From: JAUXLW01 sp964195005
Lineage (GTDB): Bacteria > Actinomycetota > Acidimicrobiia > Spongiisociales > SHLN01
Length of the DNA: 33,999 nucleotides
Reading direction: 5' to 3'
Assembly (NCBI GenBank): GCA_964195005.1
Contig: CAXMOO010000043.1
Span: 1-33,999, forward strand
A program made the position numbers and the translations under genes. How positions within the stretch are numbered: position 1 is the first letter of the stretch; each line of letters begins with the position of its first letter. Of this stretch, positions 1 through 8,393 are shown piece after piece. The notes under the pieces were generated by a model, which had not been told where the DNA came from, ran no database searches, and saw only the letters and a program-made list of their open reading frames with translations.

Positions 1-2522
1 GCTTCGATGCCTTCGGGCTCCCGGCGGAAAACGCGGCAGTGCAACGCAACATTCACCCCGCCACCTGGACTTTCGACAACATCGCCAAGATGCGGATCCA
101 GATGCGCTCGATGGGTGCGATGTTCGACTGGGAGCGTGAGGTCATCAGTTGCACGCCTGCCTATTACCGCTGGACCGAGTGGTTCTTCAAGAAGTTCTAT
201 GAAGGAGGTCTGGCGTATCGGGGCGAGGCGGTGGTCAACTGGTCGCCGACTCTGCAGACCGTGCTCGCCAATGAGCAGGTGATCGACGGCAAGGACGAGC
301 GCCTTGGTCAGCCGGTGGTTCAGAAGATGATGGAACAGTGGTTCTACGCAATGACCAGGTACGCCGATGAGCTGCTTGATTATTCGGGCCTCGACTGGCC
401 CGATCCGCTGAAGACCATGCAGACGAATTGGGTCGGGCGCAGCGAGGGAGCCGATGTTGTTTTCACAACCGGGGATGGCAATGAGCTAGAGGTGTTCACC
501 ACCCGCCCCGACACACTCTGGGGCGCCACATTCATGGTGCTGGCGCCCGAGCACCCCCTCGTTGATGCGCTAACGACCGATGAGCAACGCGACGAGGTCG
601 AGTCTTATCGCCGGCAAACCGCCGGCCGCACCGAGATTGAACGGATGGAGGCCGAGCGGGACAAGACGGGTGTGTTCACCGGCGGTTATGCAATCAACCC
701 TGTCAGCCAGGAGCCGATCCCGGTCTGGATCGCTGACTATGTACTGCTCACCTACGGCTCGGGCGCCATCATGGCCGTTCCTGCCCACGACCAGCGGGAC
801 TTCGAATTCGCTCGCCAATTCGGACTGTCGATCGTCCCGGTGATTCACCCCGAGGGCGGGGAGCCGCTGAGCGAGCCGGAGATGGACGAGTCCTACGTCG
901 GTCCCGGCAAGATGGTGAACAGCGGTCCCATCAACGGAGTTGAGGCCAACCTCGACAAGGGACGGAGGAATCCGTCGGTGGCGGCCGCGATCGATTGGCT
1001 AGAGGACAATGGGGTGGGGTCCGAAGCCGTGAACTATCGGCTGCGGGATTGGCTCATCTCCCGCCAGCGCTACTGGGGTAGTCCGATCCCGGTCACCTAC
1101 TCCGATTCGGGTGAGATCGAGCTGGTCGCAGACGAGGAGCTGCCCGTGCTGTTACCAGAGGACGTCGAGTTCACTTCTAGCGGCGGCAACGCTCTGACCC
1201 GTCACGAGGCGTTCCTCAATGCGGTCAATTCCGAGGGAGAGCACGTCCGGCGGGAAACCGACACTATGGACACCTTCATGTGCTCATCGTGGTATCAGTA
1301 CCGCTACCTATCGCCGGCATACGACAAGGCGCCTTTCGACCCCGAAGAAGCCGCATACTGGCTTCCGGTCGACGTTTACACCGGCGGATCCGAGCACGCC
1401 ACCCTGCACCTGCTTTATACGAGGTTCTTCACGAAGGCCATGCGTGACCTCGGCATGTTTGATGACACCACAGAGGCGATGCGGGCTCACGGGCGCGACC
1501 CGAGCGGCCTATTCGACGAGCCGATGCTGCTGTATCGGAGCCAGGGTCAGATCCTCGGTGAGGAGCAGGACGGCGATCGAATTGTCGCCGATGGGGAGTG
1601 GGACGATGCCCGCCTGATCGCCTCCCGAGTTGTAGTCGACACCGACGCCACCGCCGGCGATGGCCAGGTTGTCGGCGAGATCAAGCAGCGTACCGAGGGC
1701 ATGCTTCAGGTGAAGACCGATGACGGCATGGTCACGGTTGAGGTGCCGGTAGGGAGCGTCGTTGAGATTCCTTCGATCGCCGGCGCCAACAATGTCAACC
1801 AACTGCGGGCTCACCTCGAAGTGCAACGCATGTCAAAGTCGCGGGGCAACGTAATCGATCCCGATTCGCTGGTGGCCCAATACGGAGCCGACACGGTTCG
1901 CACCTACCTGATGTTTGCCTACGAGTGGCAGAAGGGTGGCCCGTGGGACAGCCGGGGGATTCTCGGAGCCCGGCGTTTCCTGGATGACGTTTGGAAGATT
2001 GCGACCACCGGGTATGCCGCCGGTGAGCAGAAAGATGATGGTGCCCTCTTGCGGGCGGTGCATCAGACCATCCAGAAGGTGGGTCACGATTTGGAGGTCT
2101 TCAAATGGAACACGGCAGTGGCTGCTCTCATGAAGCTGAAGAACACGCTGTCGGAGGCGACGACCGCCGGGTCCGTCACCGGGGGAACCTGGAACAGTGC
2201 CGTAGACACGCTTCTCCTGCTGCTGGCCCCGATTGCTCCCCACATCACCGAGGAGCTGTGGCATCAGCGTGGGCACGCCGAGTCTGTCCACCTTCAGTCC
2301 TGGCCCGAGGCCGACCCGCAGTTGGCCCGAGATGAGACGGTAACGATGGTGGTTCAGGTGAATGGCAAGGTTCGGGATCGGATCGACGTAGATCCTGACA
2401 TCGACGAGGAAGCGGCAGTGGCGTTGGCAATGAGCTCGGAGCGGGTACAAACTTTCCTGGACGGAGGGGAGGCGAAGAGAGTCATCGCCAAGCCTCCCAA
2501 CCTGGTCAACGTCGTCGTTTGA
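1..2522 (+). CDS. leuS: Leucyl-tRNA synthetase, C-terminal part (5' end outside window)
   Basis: This class I aminoacyl-tRNA synthetase charges tRNA-Leu with leucine in the cytoplasm. The frame is open from base 3, and the first visible residues read FDAFGLPAENAA, the segment that follows the HIGH region in LeuRS, so only roughly the first 80 residues are missing. About 839 residues are visible. The CP1 editing domain shows TTRPDTLWG near 498-525 and the KMSKS loop is RMSKS at 1827-1841. The C-terminal anticodon-binding and VQVNGKVRDR segments are intact. The segment corresponding to the first zinc-binding module (after NEQVIDG, near 285-330) has no cysteines. A long leucine-specific insertion precedes KMSKS (about 1530-1820). 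The TGA stop shares one base with the next start codon, which suggests translational coupling. The family assignment is certain. Confidence 0.97.
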   Translation, partial: FDAFGLPAENAAVQRNIHPATWTFDNIAKMRIQMRSMGAMFDWEREVISCTPAYYRWTEWFFKKFYEGGLAYRGEAVVNWSPTLQTVLANEQVIDGKDERLGQPVVQKMMEQWFYAMTRYADELLDYSGLDWPDPLKTMQTNWVGRSEGADVVFTTGDGNELEVFTTRPDTLWGATFMVLAPEHPLVDALTTDEQRDEVESYRRQTAGRTEIERMEAERDKTGVFTGGYAINPVSQEPIPVWIADYVLLTYGSGAIMAVPAHDQRDFEFARQFGLSIVPVIHPEGGEPLSEPEMDESYVGPGKMVNSGPINGVEANLDKGRRNPSVAAAIDWLEDNGVGSEAVNYRLRDWLISRQRYWGSPIPVTYSDSGEIELVADEELPVLLPEDVEFTSSGGNALTRHEAFLNAVNSEGEHVRRETDTMDTFMCSSWYQYRYLSPAYDKAPFDPEEAAYWLPVDVYTGGSEHATLHLLYTRFFTKAMRDLGMFDDTTEAMRAHGRDPSGLFDEPMLLYRSQGQILGEEQDGDRIVADGEWDDARLIASRVVVDTDATAGDGQVVGEIKQRTEGMLQVKTDDGMVTVEVPVGSVVEIPSIAGANNVNQLRAHLEVQRMSKSRGNVIDPDSLVAQYGADTVRTYLMFAYEWQKGGPWDSRGILGARRFLDDVWKIATTGYAAGEQKDDGALLRAVHQTIQKVGHDLEVFKWNTAVAALMKLKNTLSEATTAGSVTGGTWNSAVDTLLLLLAPIAPHITEELWHQRGHAESVHLQSWPEADPQLARDETVTMVVQVNGKVRDRIDVDPDIDEEAAVALAMSSERVQTFLDGGEAKRVIAKPPNLVNVVV

Positions 2523-3244
2523 TGGAGCCCCAGCCAACCAAAGCCGGATGGTCGGTCTGGGATCCGCTTCTGATCTATCTGGCCTCCTTCATCCTCAGCA
2601 TCTTCGCCCTGGTAATCGCCGGCCTGGCCGGCTATCTCGATCTGGAGAACATCGACGCTGCCGAGGAACTCCCCAAGGTGCTGGCAGTTCTGGCGCCGGC
2701 TCAGTTCGCGGCGATGCTGGCAGGCATCAGGCTGGTCAGTAGCCGCAAGGGCTCAGGCGACATGAAGCGCGACTTTCGTCTGCGCTACCAATCCGGGGAC
2801 TGGGTCGCACTCCTCTACGGGGTTGGTCTGCTGCTGGCTGCCGGCCTCATCCTCAGCTTCGCATTCGAAGCGTTGGGGATTGACCCCGGGACTCAACAGG
2901 TGGTTGAGGCTGCCGAAGGAGCCGAGCGACTGCCGGAAAAGCTCATCATTACCGTTGTTATTGCGGTGCTTGCTCCCGTGGCGGAAGAGATCCTCTTCCG
3001 GGGCATGCTGTTTGATGCTCTTCTGGCTCGTACTTCGATCAAGCGAACAGTGTGGATTAGCGGTGTCGTCTTCGGACTGGTCCACCTGATCGATCCGGCC
3101 ACGTTGCCGCTGGTGCCGGCCCTCATCGGTCTTGGTGTCATCCTCGGTTACGCCCGCCAGAAGACTGATTCGCTCAGCCGGCCCATCTTGATGCACATTG
3201 GCTTTAACTCCGTCACGGCGATTGGCTTGTTCATCGCTGTGTGA
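2522..3244 (+). CDS. CPBP family intramembrane metalloprotease (CaaX/Abi type)
   Basis: This is a 240-residue polytopic membrane protein with the three motifs of the CPBP (CaaX protease and bacteriocin-processing) family: EEILFRG (E155, E156, R160), FGLVH (H188) and HIGFN (H225, N229). These residues form the predicted metal-dependent active site inside the membrane. Hydrophobic segments lie near residues 15-37, 55-72, 94-115, 141-155, 177-190 and 197-210. The ATG at 2522 is chosen because it overlaps the leuS stop in TGATG; a TTG one codon earlier is less likely. Substrates of most bacterial members are unknown, and nothing nearby identifies one. It is probably co-transcribed with leuS. Confidence 0.88.
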   Translation: MEPQPTKAGWSVWDPLLIYLASFILSIFALVIAGLAGYLDLENIDAAEELPKVLAVLAPAQFAAMLAGIRLVSSRKGSGDMKRDFRLRYQSGDWVALLYGVGLLLAAGLILSFAFEALGIDPGTQQVVEAAEGAERLPEKLIITVVIAVLAPVAEEILFRGMLFDALLARTSIKRTVWISGVVFGLVHLIDPATLPLVPALIGLGVILGYARQKTDSLSRPILMHIGFNSVTAIGLFIAV

Positions 3245-3245
3245 G

Positions 3246-4043
3246 TTACTCGATGACGATCCCGCGCAGATCCTCCTTCGGGGCGGGGTAGTTCATCGCC
3301 AGGCCTTCCAAGGTGGCAACCAGCACCTGTGAAATGGCCAGGTTGCGGTGCCACTTCTGATTAGACGGGATCACGTACCAGGGGGCCTCTTCGGTGCTGG
3401 TCCGAGACAACACCTCCTCATAGGCCGCCATGTAGTCGTCCCAGCGGGCTCTCTGATCGAGGTCGCCACTATCGAACTTCCAGTGCTTTTCCGGGTCGTC
3501 CAGGCGGGCCTGAAGCCGCGAACGTTGCTCGTCTTTGGAGATGTGGAGGTAGAACTTGCGGATGGTGGTTCCCTCGTCGACGAGCCTCCGCTCGAAGTCG
3601 TTTATGTGCTGGTAGCGGAGGGACCATCGAGCGTGCGGCACGAGATTGAGCACCCGGACGATGAGGACCTCTTCGTAGTGGCTGCGGTTGAAGATCGAAA
3701 TCTCGCCGGTTCCCGGTGTTTTGGAGTGAATCCGCCACAGATAATCGTGGGCCAACTCGACGGGAGTGGGCTTCTTGAAGGAGGCAACCTTGACTCCCTG
3801 CGGGTTGACGCGGTCGAATACATGGCGAATGGTGCCGTCCTTACCGGCGGCGTCCATGGCTTGCAAGACAATCAACACCCTGTGTTTGCCTTCGGCGTAG
3901 AGCAACTCCTGCAGACCCTCGAGGCGGCGGTTGAGGGCCCTGGTCTCCTCCTTGACGCTTTGTTTCGTGAGCTCGGCGGGGGCGTTCGGATCGATGTCGG
4001 CAAGGTTCACGGCTGAGCCCGGATCCACGCGGTAGTCCTGCAC
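3246..4043 (-). CDS. ppk2: PPK2 family polyphosphate kinase / polyphosphate:nucleotide phosphotransferase
   Basis: This protein transfers phosphate between polyphosphate and nucleoside mono- or diphosphates. It has 265 residues, usual for a single-domain PPK2. Walker A is MDAAGKDG (63-70). The Walker B-like segment is FNRSHYEEVL (118-127), followed by the lid region with DDPEKHWKF. The FNRSHYE form resembles class III PPK2 proteins, which use AMP and ADP, rather than the FDRSWYNR form of class I; this subclass call is from memory of the family and is tentative. The start is GTG at 4043, preceded by AGGAGG at 4048-4053. The gene converges on the CPBP gene with one base between the two stop codons. 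Confidence 0.92.
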   Translation of the reverse strand: MQDYRVDPGSAVNLADIDPNAPAELTKQSVKEETRALNRRLEGLQELLYAEGKHRVLIVLQAMDAAGKDGTIRHVFDRVNPQGVKVASFKKPTPVELAHDYLWRIHSKTPGTGEISIFNRSHYEEVLIVRVLNLVPHARWSLRYQHINDFERRLVDEGTTIRKFYLHISKDEQRSRLQARLDDPEKHWKFDSGDLDQRARWDDYMAAYEEVLSRTSTEEAPWYVIPSNQKWHRNLAISQVLVATLEGLAMNYPAPKEDLRGIVIE

Positions 4044-4047
4044 ACTT

Positions 4048-4053
4048 CCTCCT
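4048..4053 (-). promoter_or_regulatory. Shine-Dalgarno site of ppk2
   Basis: A perfect AGGAGG on the minus strand lies 4 bases before the GTG start of ppk2. It is one of the few strong ribosome binding sites in the window and supports the GTG start. A possible -10 (TAATCT, complement of 4067-4072) lies further upstream. Confidence 0.6.
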
Positions 4054-4127
4054 GAGTCGATCAGAAAGATTATGGCCGCTGACGACTCCCTTCACCCGTA
4101 CTGCTGATCCTGATATAGGTGTATCCG

Positions 4128-4649
4128 GTGGATCGCCTGCAAATCTTCATGGCCGCTGCTGTTGTGCTGTTAGCCGCTCTCGCGGGTCTGTGGTTCGGGT
4201 CCGATCCGGAGCCACCACCACCGCTTCGGATCGACACCCAGGCGGATTTATCCGAAATCACCGTGCACGTTGCAGGTGAGGTGATGAGCCCGGGACTCGT
4301 GCGGATCCCGCCCGGTTCCAGAGTGGCAGACGCGATCGCGGCCGCCGGAGGATTCACCCCCGCGGCAGAGCCGGCGACTCTCAACCTGGCGGCTCCAGTC
4401 GCCGACGGGCAACAGGTGGTGGTCGGGGGGGCCGGATCCTTCGATGTCCCGTCTGGCAAGGTGTCGCTCAATCGGGCATCGGCCGCCGAGCTCGAGGTGC
4501 TCGACGGCGTAGGACCGGTGCTGGCATCGCGCATTGTTGCCTACCGGGAAGCCAACGGTCTCTTTACCGCAGTGGAGGATCTGCTCGACGTCAGTGGAAT
4601 AGGCGAGGCCAAGCTGGCCACGATCCGTGAGACCGTGGTGGTTCCCTGA
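4128..4649 (+). CDS. comEA: ComEA family competence DNA-binding protein
   Basis: ComEA is a membrane-anchored receptor that binds double-stranded DNA and delivers it to the ComEC channel in natural transformation. From the GTG at 4128 the protein has 173 residues. One N-terminal membrane segment (about residues 5-20) is followed by a proline-rich stretch (EPEPPPP-like), an SLBB beta-grasp domain (ITVHVAGEVMSPGLVRIP, about 40-100) and C-terminal helix-hairpin-helix repeats (VSLNRASAAELEVLDGVGP and VSGIGEAKL). An in-frame GTG at 4119 is an alternative start. I prefer 4128 because a TATAGG hexamer (4114-4119) lies just upstream, but this is weak evidence. comEC starts 11 bases after the stop. 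Confidence 0.9.
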   Translation: MDRLQIFMAAAVVLLAALAGLWFGSDPEPPPPLRIDTQADLSEITVHVAGEVMSPGLVRIPPGSRVADAIAAAGGFTPAAEPATLNLAAPVADGQQVVVGGAGSFDVPSGKVSLNRASAAELEVLDGVGPVLASRIVAYREANGLFTAVEDLLDVSGIGEAKLATIRETVVVP

Positions 4650-4660
4650 AACTCTCTGCT

Positions 4661-6748
4661 GTGGAGAGGCTTGCCGTAGGCGCCGCGCTGGTCACATGGC
4701 TGGCGACGGCCGGGGGCCGAAGGCTCGGCTGGTGGACGCTGCTCCTTGCCATCCCGCTGGTCGCCGGTCGCCGGCGCTGGTTATTGGTGGTGGCTCTGGC
4801 TGGTGTGCTCTCCGGCGTGGCCTCAGCCGACCGTGAGTCGAAAACACTGCGTGCCGACCTGCCGATGGGAGAGGTCGCGGTGGCAGGAAGAGTTGTTGAT
4901 GACCCGGCTCGTTACGGAAGCGACTTGCGATTTCGACTCCAACCAACGCACCTCGAGACGACTTCCGGGTGGGAGCCGTGGCGAGGGCCCCGAATCGCGG
5001 TTGTAGTCGATGTCGCCTCCGGGATCGTTGCCGGAGACACCGTCACGGCGGCAGGGTGGATACGCGGTCGGCCCCACACGGTGCGAGGGGATCCGGTGGC
5101 CGGAGTCATCGACCGGGCAGTAGTGACCAGGTTGGCCGGTCCCGACGATCCGCTCTTCCGAGTAGGCAACGCTATTCGCCTCCGGGTGGGAAGGGTGTTC
5201 GGCGACCGCGGCCCGCCGGGAGCCTTGTTGGCAGGCTTCCTGGTGGGCGACGTGTCGGCCATGACCGACCTCGATGTAGAAGCCCTGCGCAGGGCCGGCC
5301 TCTCCCATTTCGTCGCGGTCAGCGGCAGCAACGTCGCCCTGTTCCTGGGGGCCTGGTTCTTGGCTGCCGGCCCCCTTGCCTGGCGGCCCTGGCGACGGGC
5401 GGCGGTCGGCACCCTCGGCCTGGCACTTTTTCTGGTTGTCACCCGGTGGGAGCCCTCGGTGGTGCGAGCTTCGGTGATGGCCGAGCTCTTGCTGCTAGGC
5501 CGGGCCTCGGGTTTGGCCATAACGCCGTGGGCAGCCCTGGGAGGGGCCGTGGTGGTGGCGCTCTTGACTTCTGCCCAACTTGGAGGGCAGGTGGGGTTTC
5601 AGCTCTCGGTGGCAGCTACCGCCGGGGTGCTGGTCGGGAGCCGCATGGACGTCCAGGGCTGGGCTGCCAGGGCGCTTGCCATCACGCTGGGGGCTCAGCT
5701 GGCGGTGGCACCGCTCTTGCTGGTGCATTTCGGGTCGATTCCCCTGGTCGCGCCCCTCACCAACCTGGTGGCCGCTCCGGTGGTAGCGGCGGCCACCGTT
5801 GTCGGCGCCGCCGGGGTTGTGGTTCCGCTGGAGCCGGTGCTGCGGGCGGCCGAGGTGTGCGCAGGTCTGGTCCTCGGTTTGAGTCGGGCGGTGGCCGTCG
5901 GGCCGCAGTTGGGCCCGGTCGGCGTGGCCGGAGCTGTCTCCGCGGGGCTGCTGTGGCGGGTGGTGGTCCTGCGGCCGTTGCTGTTGGTGGCGGCCGCCGC
6001 CGGCGCGGCATTGACTCTGCTTCCACCCGGCCCGGTGGGATCACCAACCGCAGTGTTCTTCGACGTCGGACAGGGCGACGCGACGCTGCTCCTCGGGCCT
6101 GCCGGCGAAGCGATACTGATTGACGCTGGCCGTGATCCCGGACAGGTGCTCATCAAGCTGCGGCGCCGGGGAATCAACCGACTGGACCTGGTGGTAGCGA
6201 CTCACGGCGACCTCGACCATATCGGTGGATTGGGGGCGGTCCTGAGCAGCCTCCCGGTCGGCTTACTGTGGCACCCCGATCATCAGGAAGGTTCCGAGCT
6301 CTTTTCCGAACTGTTGACCCTCGCCAACGAGCGGGGCCTCGGGACGCAGGTGCCGCGCCCCGGTTGGGTAATCACCATTGGAAGCTGGAATCTCCAGGTG
6401 CTCAGCCCGGCCCGCCGCTATGCCAGCCTCAATGACGAGTCGATCGTGCTTCTGGCCGGCACCGCGGGCGGTGATGTCCTTCTCACCGGCGACATCGAGG
6501 CTGTGGGTCAAAGCGAGCTCGGCCCTGTGGTGGCCGACATACTCAAGGTTCCTCATCACGGAGCTGCCACGACCGACCTGGATTGGTTGGAGAGGTCGGC
6601 AGCACCGCTTGCCATTATCAGTGTGGGTCCCAACGACTTTGGTCACCCTCACCCCGGTGTGCTGGCGACGCTCGAGGGAGCCGGGTCGGAGATTCGAAGA
6701 ACCGACCTGGAGGGCGATGTGGTCATCCAGCTACCCCACCCGGACTAG
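4661..6748 (+). CDS. comEC: ComEC/Rec2 family DNA internalization channel
   Basis: ComEC is the inner-membrane channel for single-stranded DNA uptake in transformation. The 695-residue protein has the usual three parts. The first is N-terminal membrane segments with a DUF4131/OB-like region. The second is the Competence domain with many hydrophobic helices, including the FVAVSGSNVALF signature. The third is a C-terminal metallo-beta-lactamase-like domain beginning near FFDVGQGDATLL. That domain keeps THGDLDHIGG (the H-x-D-x-D-H metal motif, near residue 514), LTGDIE, VPHHGA and FGHPHP, so it is probably catalytically intact as a nuclease. The GTG start at 4661 follows comEA closely. No truncation is visible. 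Confidence 0.95.
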   Translation: MERLAVGAALVTWLATAGGRRLGWWTLLLAIPLVAGRRRWLLVVALAGVLSGVASADRESKTLRADLPMGEVAVAGRVVDDPARYGSDLRFRLQPTHLETTSGWEPWRGPRIAVVVDVASGIVAGDTVTAAGWIRGRPHTVRGDPVAGVIDRAVVTRLAGPDDPLFRVGNAIRLRVGRVFGDRGPPGALLAGFLVGDVSAMTDLDVEALRRAGLSHFVAVSGSNVALFLGAWFLAAGPLAWRPWRRAAVGTLGLALFLVVTRWEPSVVRASVMAELLLLGRASGLAITPWAALGGAVVVALLTSAQLGGQVGFQLSVAATAGVLVGSRMDVQGWAARALAITLGAQLAVAPLLLVHFGSIPLVAPLTNLVAAPVVAAATVVGAAGVVVPLEPVLRAAEVCAGLVLGLSRAVAVGPQLGPVGVAGAVSAGLLWRVVVLRPLLLVAAAAGAALTLLPPGPVGSPTAVFFDVGQGDATLLLGPAGEAILIDAGRDPGQVLIKLRRRGINRLDLVVATHGDLDHIGGLGAVLSSLPVGLLWHPDHQEGSELFSELLTLANERGLGTQVPRPGWVITIGSWNLQVLSPARRYASLNDESIVLLAGTAGGDVLLTGDIEAVGQSELGPVVADILKVPHHGAATTDLDWLERSAAPLAIISVGPNDFGHPHPGVLATLEGAGSEIRRTDLEGDVVIQLPHPD

Positions 6749-6766
6749 TGGTCTGGTTGGGGAAGG

Positions 6767-6772
6767 TACCCT
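6767..6772 (+). promoter_or_regulatory. -10-like hexamer of holA (leaderless start)
   Basis: TACCCT fits TAnnnT and ends 6 bases before the holA ATG at 6779. No Shine-Dalgarno sequence lies between them, so transcription would begin at or next to the start codon. I see no clear -35 element. Confidence 0.5.
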
Positions 6773-6778
6773 GGGCTC

Positions 6779-7774
6779 ATGCCGATTTTCGCCGTTGTCG
6801 CACCATCAGACTCCGGCCCGGGGGAGAGGCAGGAGATGCTGGCTCGGGCCCGAACCCAGTTAGAAGGTGCCGATTCAGTGCTCCGGGTGGATGTGCCCGC
6901 CAAGGGAACAGCCGGTTCCAGGGACGAGGAGGCATCGACTATGCGACCGGGGCTCGATGCCATCGTTCCCGCACTCCAGTCCAGGTCACTTTTTGGTGGC
7001 CGCGAAGGCGTGCTGATCGTTGACAGCCATCAGCTACTCAAGGCCGAGGGCGACGTGATCGCCGAGATGCTGCAGGAGCTGCCTGAGGAGGTGGACGTCG
7101 TTCTTACGGCGACTGGATCGTTGCCGGCTGCGGTCGGCAAGGTGGTGAAAGAGTCCGGGGAGATCCTGTCCATCAAGAAGCTAAGGGAGCGTGACGCCGG
7201 CCAATGGCTCACAGGGGAGCTGAAGCGGCGGCGTCTCAAGCTGGGAGGCGACGGCCAGGCAGCACTGATCCAGAGGTTCGGCTCCGATCTGGCCGCTTTG
7301 TCCGGAGCCCTCGACCAGTTAGAGGTGGCGGACGAGATGCCGAGTGCCGATGAGCTGCTTGAGCGCTTCCGCACCCGGCCCGACGAACCGGTCTGGCTTT
7401 ATGCCGATGCCGTGGCGGCCGGCAACGTCGGTGAGGCCCTGCGGCGGCTCACCGACTACCTGACCCACAGTCATCCGCTGCAGCTCTTGGCTTTTCTCGA
7501 GAACGATCTCAGACGGCGGTCGATGGCGGCGGCGGCGCCAGACATTGCCACACTGGCTGAGTGGCTGGGCACCAATGCCGATCACTATCCGACGAAGAAG
7601 GCGTGGAACGCCAGAACACGAATCTCCGACTCCGAGCTCCGCAAGGCCCTCGATGCCATCAGCCGAGCCGATCAACATTTGAAGAGCGCCCCGGAAGACA
7701 CCCATCGTCTCACCCTGGAGCGCCTCACTGTGGCCCTATGCCGCTGGTACAGCGGCACCGCGACACGCCGGTAG
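6779..7774 (+). CDS. holA: DNA polymerase III delta subunit
   Basis: The delta subunit is the clamp-loader component that opens the beta sliding clamp. The 331-residue length is typical. The sequence matches HolA throughout: an N-terminal AAA-like part without Walker motifs, the central LKLREREAGQWL-like segment (here LRERDAGQWLTGELKRR), RFGSDLAALSGALDQL, and the C-terminal HPLQLLAFLENDLRR collar segment ending in RLTLERLTVALCRWY. Its position right after comEC matches many bacteria. The ATG at 6779 is chosen because a -10-like hexamer sits 6 bases upstream, which implies a leaderless message separate from comEC. A gene-free repeat region follows. Confidence 0.93.
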   Translation: MPIFAVVAPSDSGPGERQEMLARARTQLEGADSVLRVDVPAKGTAGSRDEEASTMRPGLDAIVPALQSRSLFGGREGVLIVDSHQLLKAEGDVIAEMLQELPEEVDVVLTATGSLPAAVGKVVKESGEILSIKKLRERDAGQWLTGELKRRRLKLGGDGQAALIQRFGSDLAALSGALDQLEVADEMPSADELLERFRTRPDEPVWLYADAVAAGNVGEALRRLTDYLTHSHPLQLLAFLENDLRRRSMAAAAPDIATLAEWLGTNADHYPTKKAWNARTRISDSELRKALDAISRADQHLKSAPEDTHRLTLERLTVALCRWYSGTATRR

Positions 7775-7880
7775 GGGGGAAAGGGCCGGGGCTCCCCCTC
7801 CTCTCGCGCAATGCAACACTGGGGGAAGGTGGCGTCGGCGGAACCGGTGCCGGAAAGGGGCGCGGTTTCCACCAATTCGC

Positions 7881-7971
7881 TGCTCAGGGTGCCGTTGTTG
7901 GGAACCACCCCCTCCCAGCCTCCCCCACTCCGTGGTGGAGGTGTAATTCCCCTACTGCGGAGTGGAGTCTT
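7881..7971 (+). repeat. Direct repeat copy 1 of a GC-rich intergenic module
   Basis: This copy begins TGCTCAGGGTGCCGTTGTTG. Its first 70 bases match 8157-8226 with two mismatches by eye, and similarity weakens over the next 20 bases. It contains an inverted repeat around CCCCCAC..GTGGTGGAGG. Confidence 0.85.
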
Positions 7972-8156
7972 CGGAACGGAGTGGGGAGGGTTAGGGGTGG
8001 GTGGTGCCCACCAACAGCAGGAATGCCAGAGCCTTGACTTCACCACGATTGTTGCTTCCAGGTGACCTTGCACCAGGCGGTGCCCACCAATCAACTGCTG
8101 GTTAGGTGCGCGCCCCGACCGACTCTTGTTCCAACCCTCCGGTCTCGCCAACGCTC

Positions 8157-8246
8157 TGCTCAGGGTGCCGTTGTTGGGAACCACCCCCTCCCAGCCTCCC
8201 CCACTTCGTGGTGGAGGAGTAATTCCCTCGTGCGAAGCGGAGTCTT
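8157..8246 (+). repeat. Direct repeat copy 2 of a GC-rich intergenic module
   Basis: This is the second copy of the 7881-7971 repeat, in the same orientation and 276 bases downstream. About 68 of the first 70 bases are identical. The two copies have different neighbouring sequence, so the repeat looks like a discrete module rather than part of one large tandem duplication. Confidence 0.85.
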
Positions 8247-8274
8247 GGCAGCACAGTGAGCCCAGTCTCCTTCC

Positions 8275-8381
8275 CGGGGGAAGGTGGCACCGGCGTAGCT
8301 TGTGACGGGGGAGCCACTCCCACCAACTACGCCTCCCCCTTCTCGCCTGCGCTTTGCTCGGGCGGTCCTCCCCAAGGAGGA
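8275..8381 (-). repeat. Dispersed GC-rich module, copy downstream of greA
   Basis: Read on the minus strand, this module matches 33343-33454 on the plus strand. The match includes an identical 24-base core (8350-8373 against 33351-33374, containing GACCGCCCGAGCAAAGCG) and shared blocks GGCGAG, TCCCCC, CGTCAC, GGCTAC/AGCTAC, CCGGTG and CTTCCCCCG. It begins about 12 bases after the greA stop codon. Confidence 0.8.
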
Positions 8382-8393
8382 CATAAGAGGGGC

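Larger units (their letters stand above)
7775..8393. repeat. Gene-free mosaic of GC-rich dispersed repeats
   Basis: These 619 bases between the holA stop and the greA stop hold no convincing gene. They are built from short GC-rich modules with many small inverted repeats (runs such as CTCCCCC facing GGGGGAAGG). They include a direct repeat (7881-7971 and 8157-8246) and a module (8275-8381) that recurs in inverted orientation at 33343-33454. The open frames inside follow the repeats and show no family similarity. The region separates two convergent transcription units, so parts may act as terminators. It could also be a decayed array of small mobile repeats. Confidence 0.75.

Noticed and set aside
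3348..4016. 222-codon frame antisense to ppk2
   Set aside because: It is a shadow of a clear PPK2 gene with Walker motifs.
4969..6123. 384-codon frame inside comEC
   Set aside because: It is Gly/Arg/Pro-rich out-of-frame sequence within an unmistakable comEC and has no family match.
7811..8065. 84-codon frame in the repeat region
   Set aside because: It runs through the repeat modules, shows repeat-derived composition, and has no domain or ribosome binding site.
8275..8381. Repeats as DNA uptake sequences for the ComEA/ComEC system
   Set aside because: Uptake sequences are short, numerous words. These are long, sparse modules, and no short word repeated through the window was seen.
7775..8393. 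Possible CRISPR array
   Set aside because: There are only two long repeat copies 276 bases apart, with no regular repeat-spacer pattern and no cas genes.
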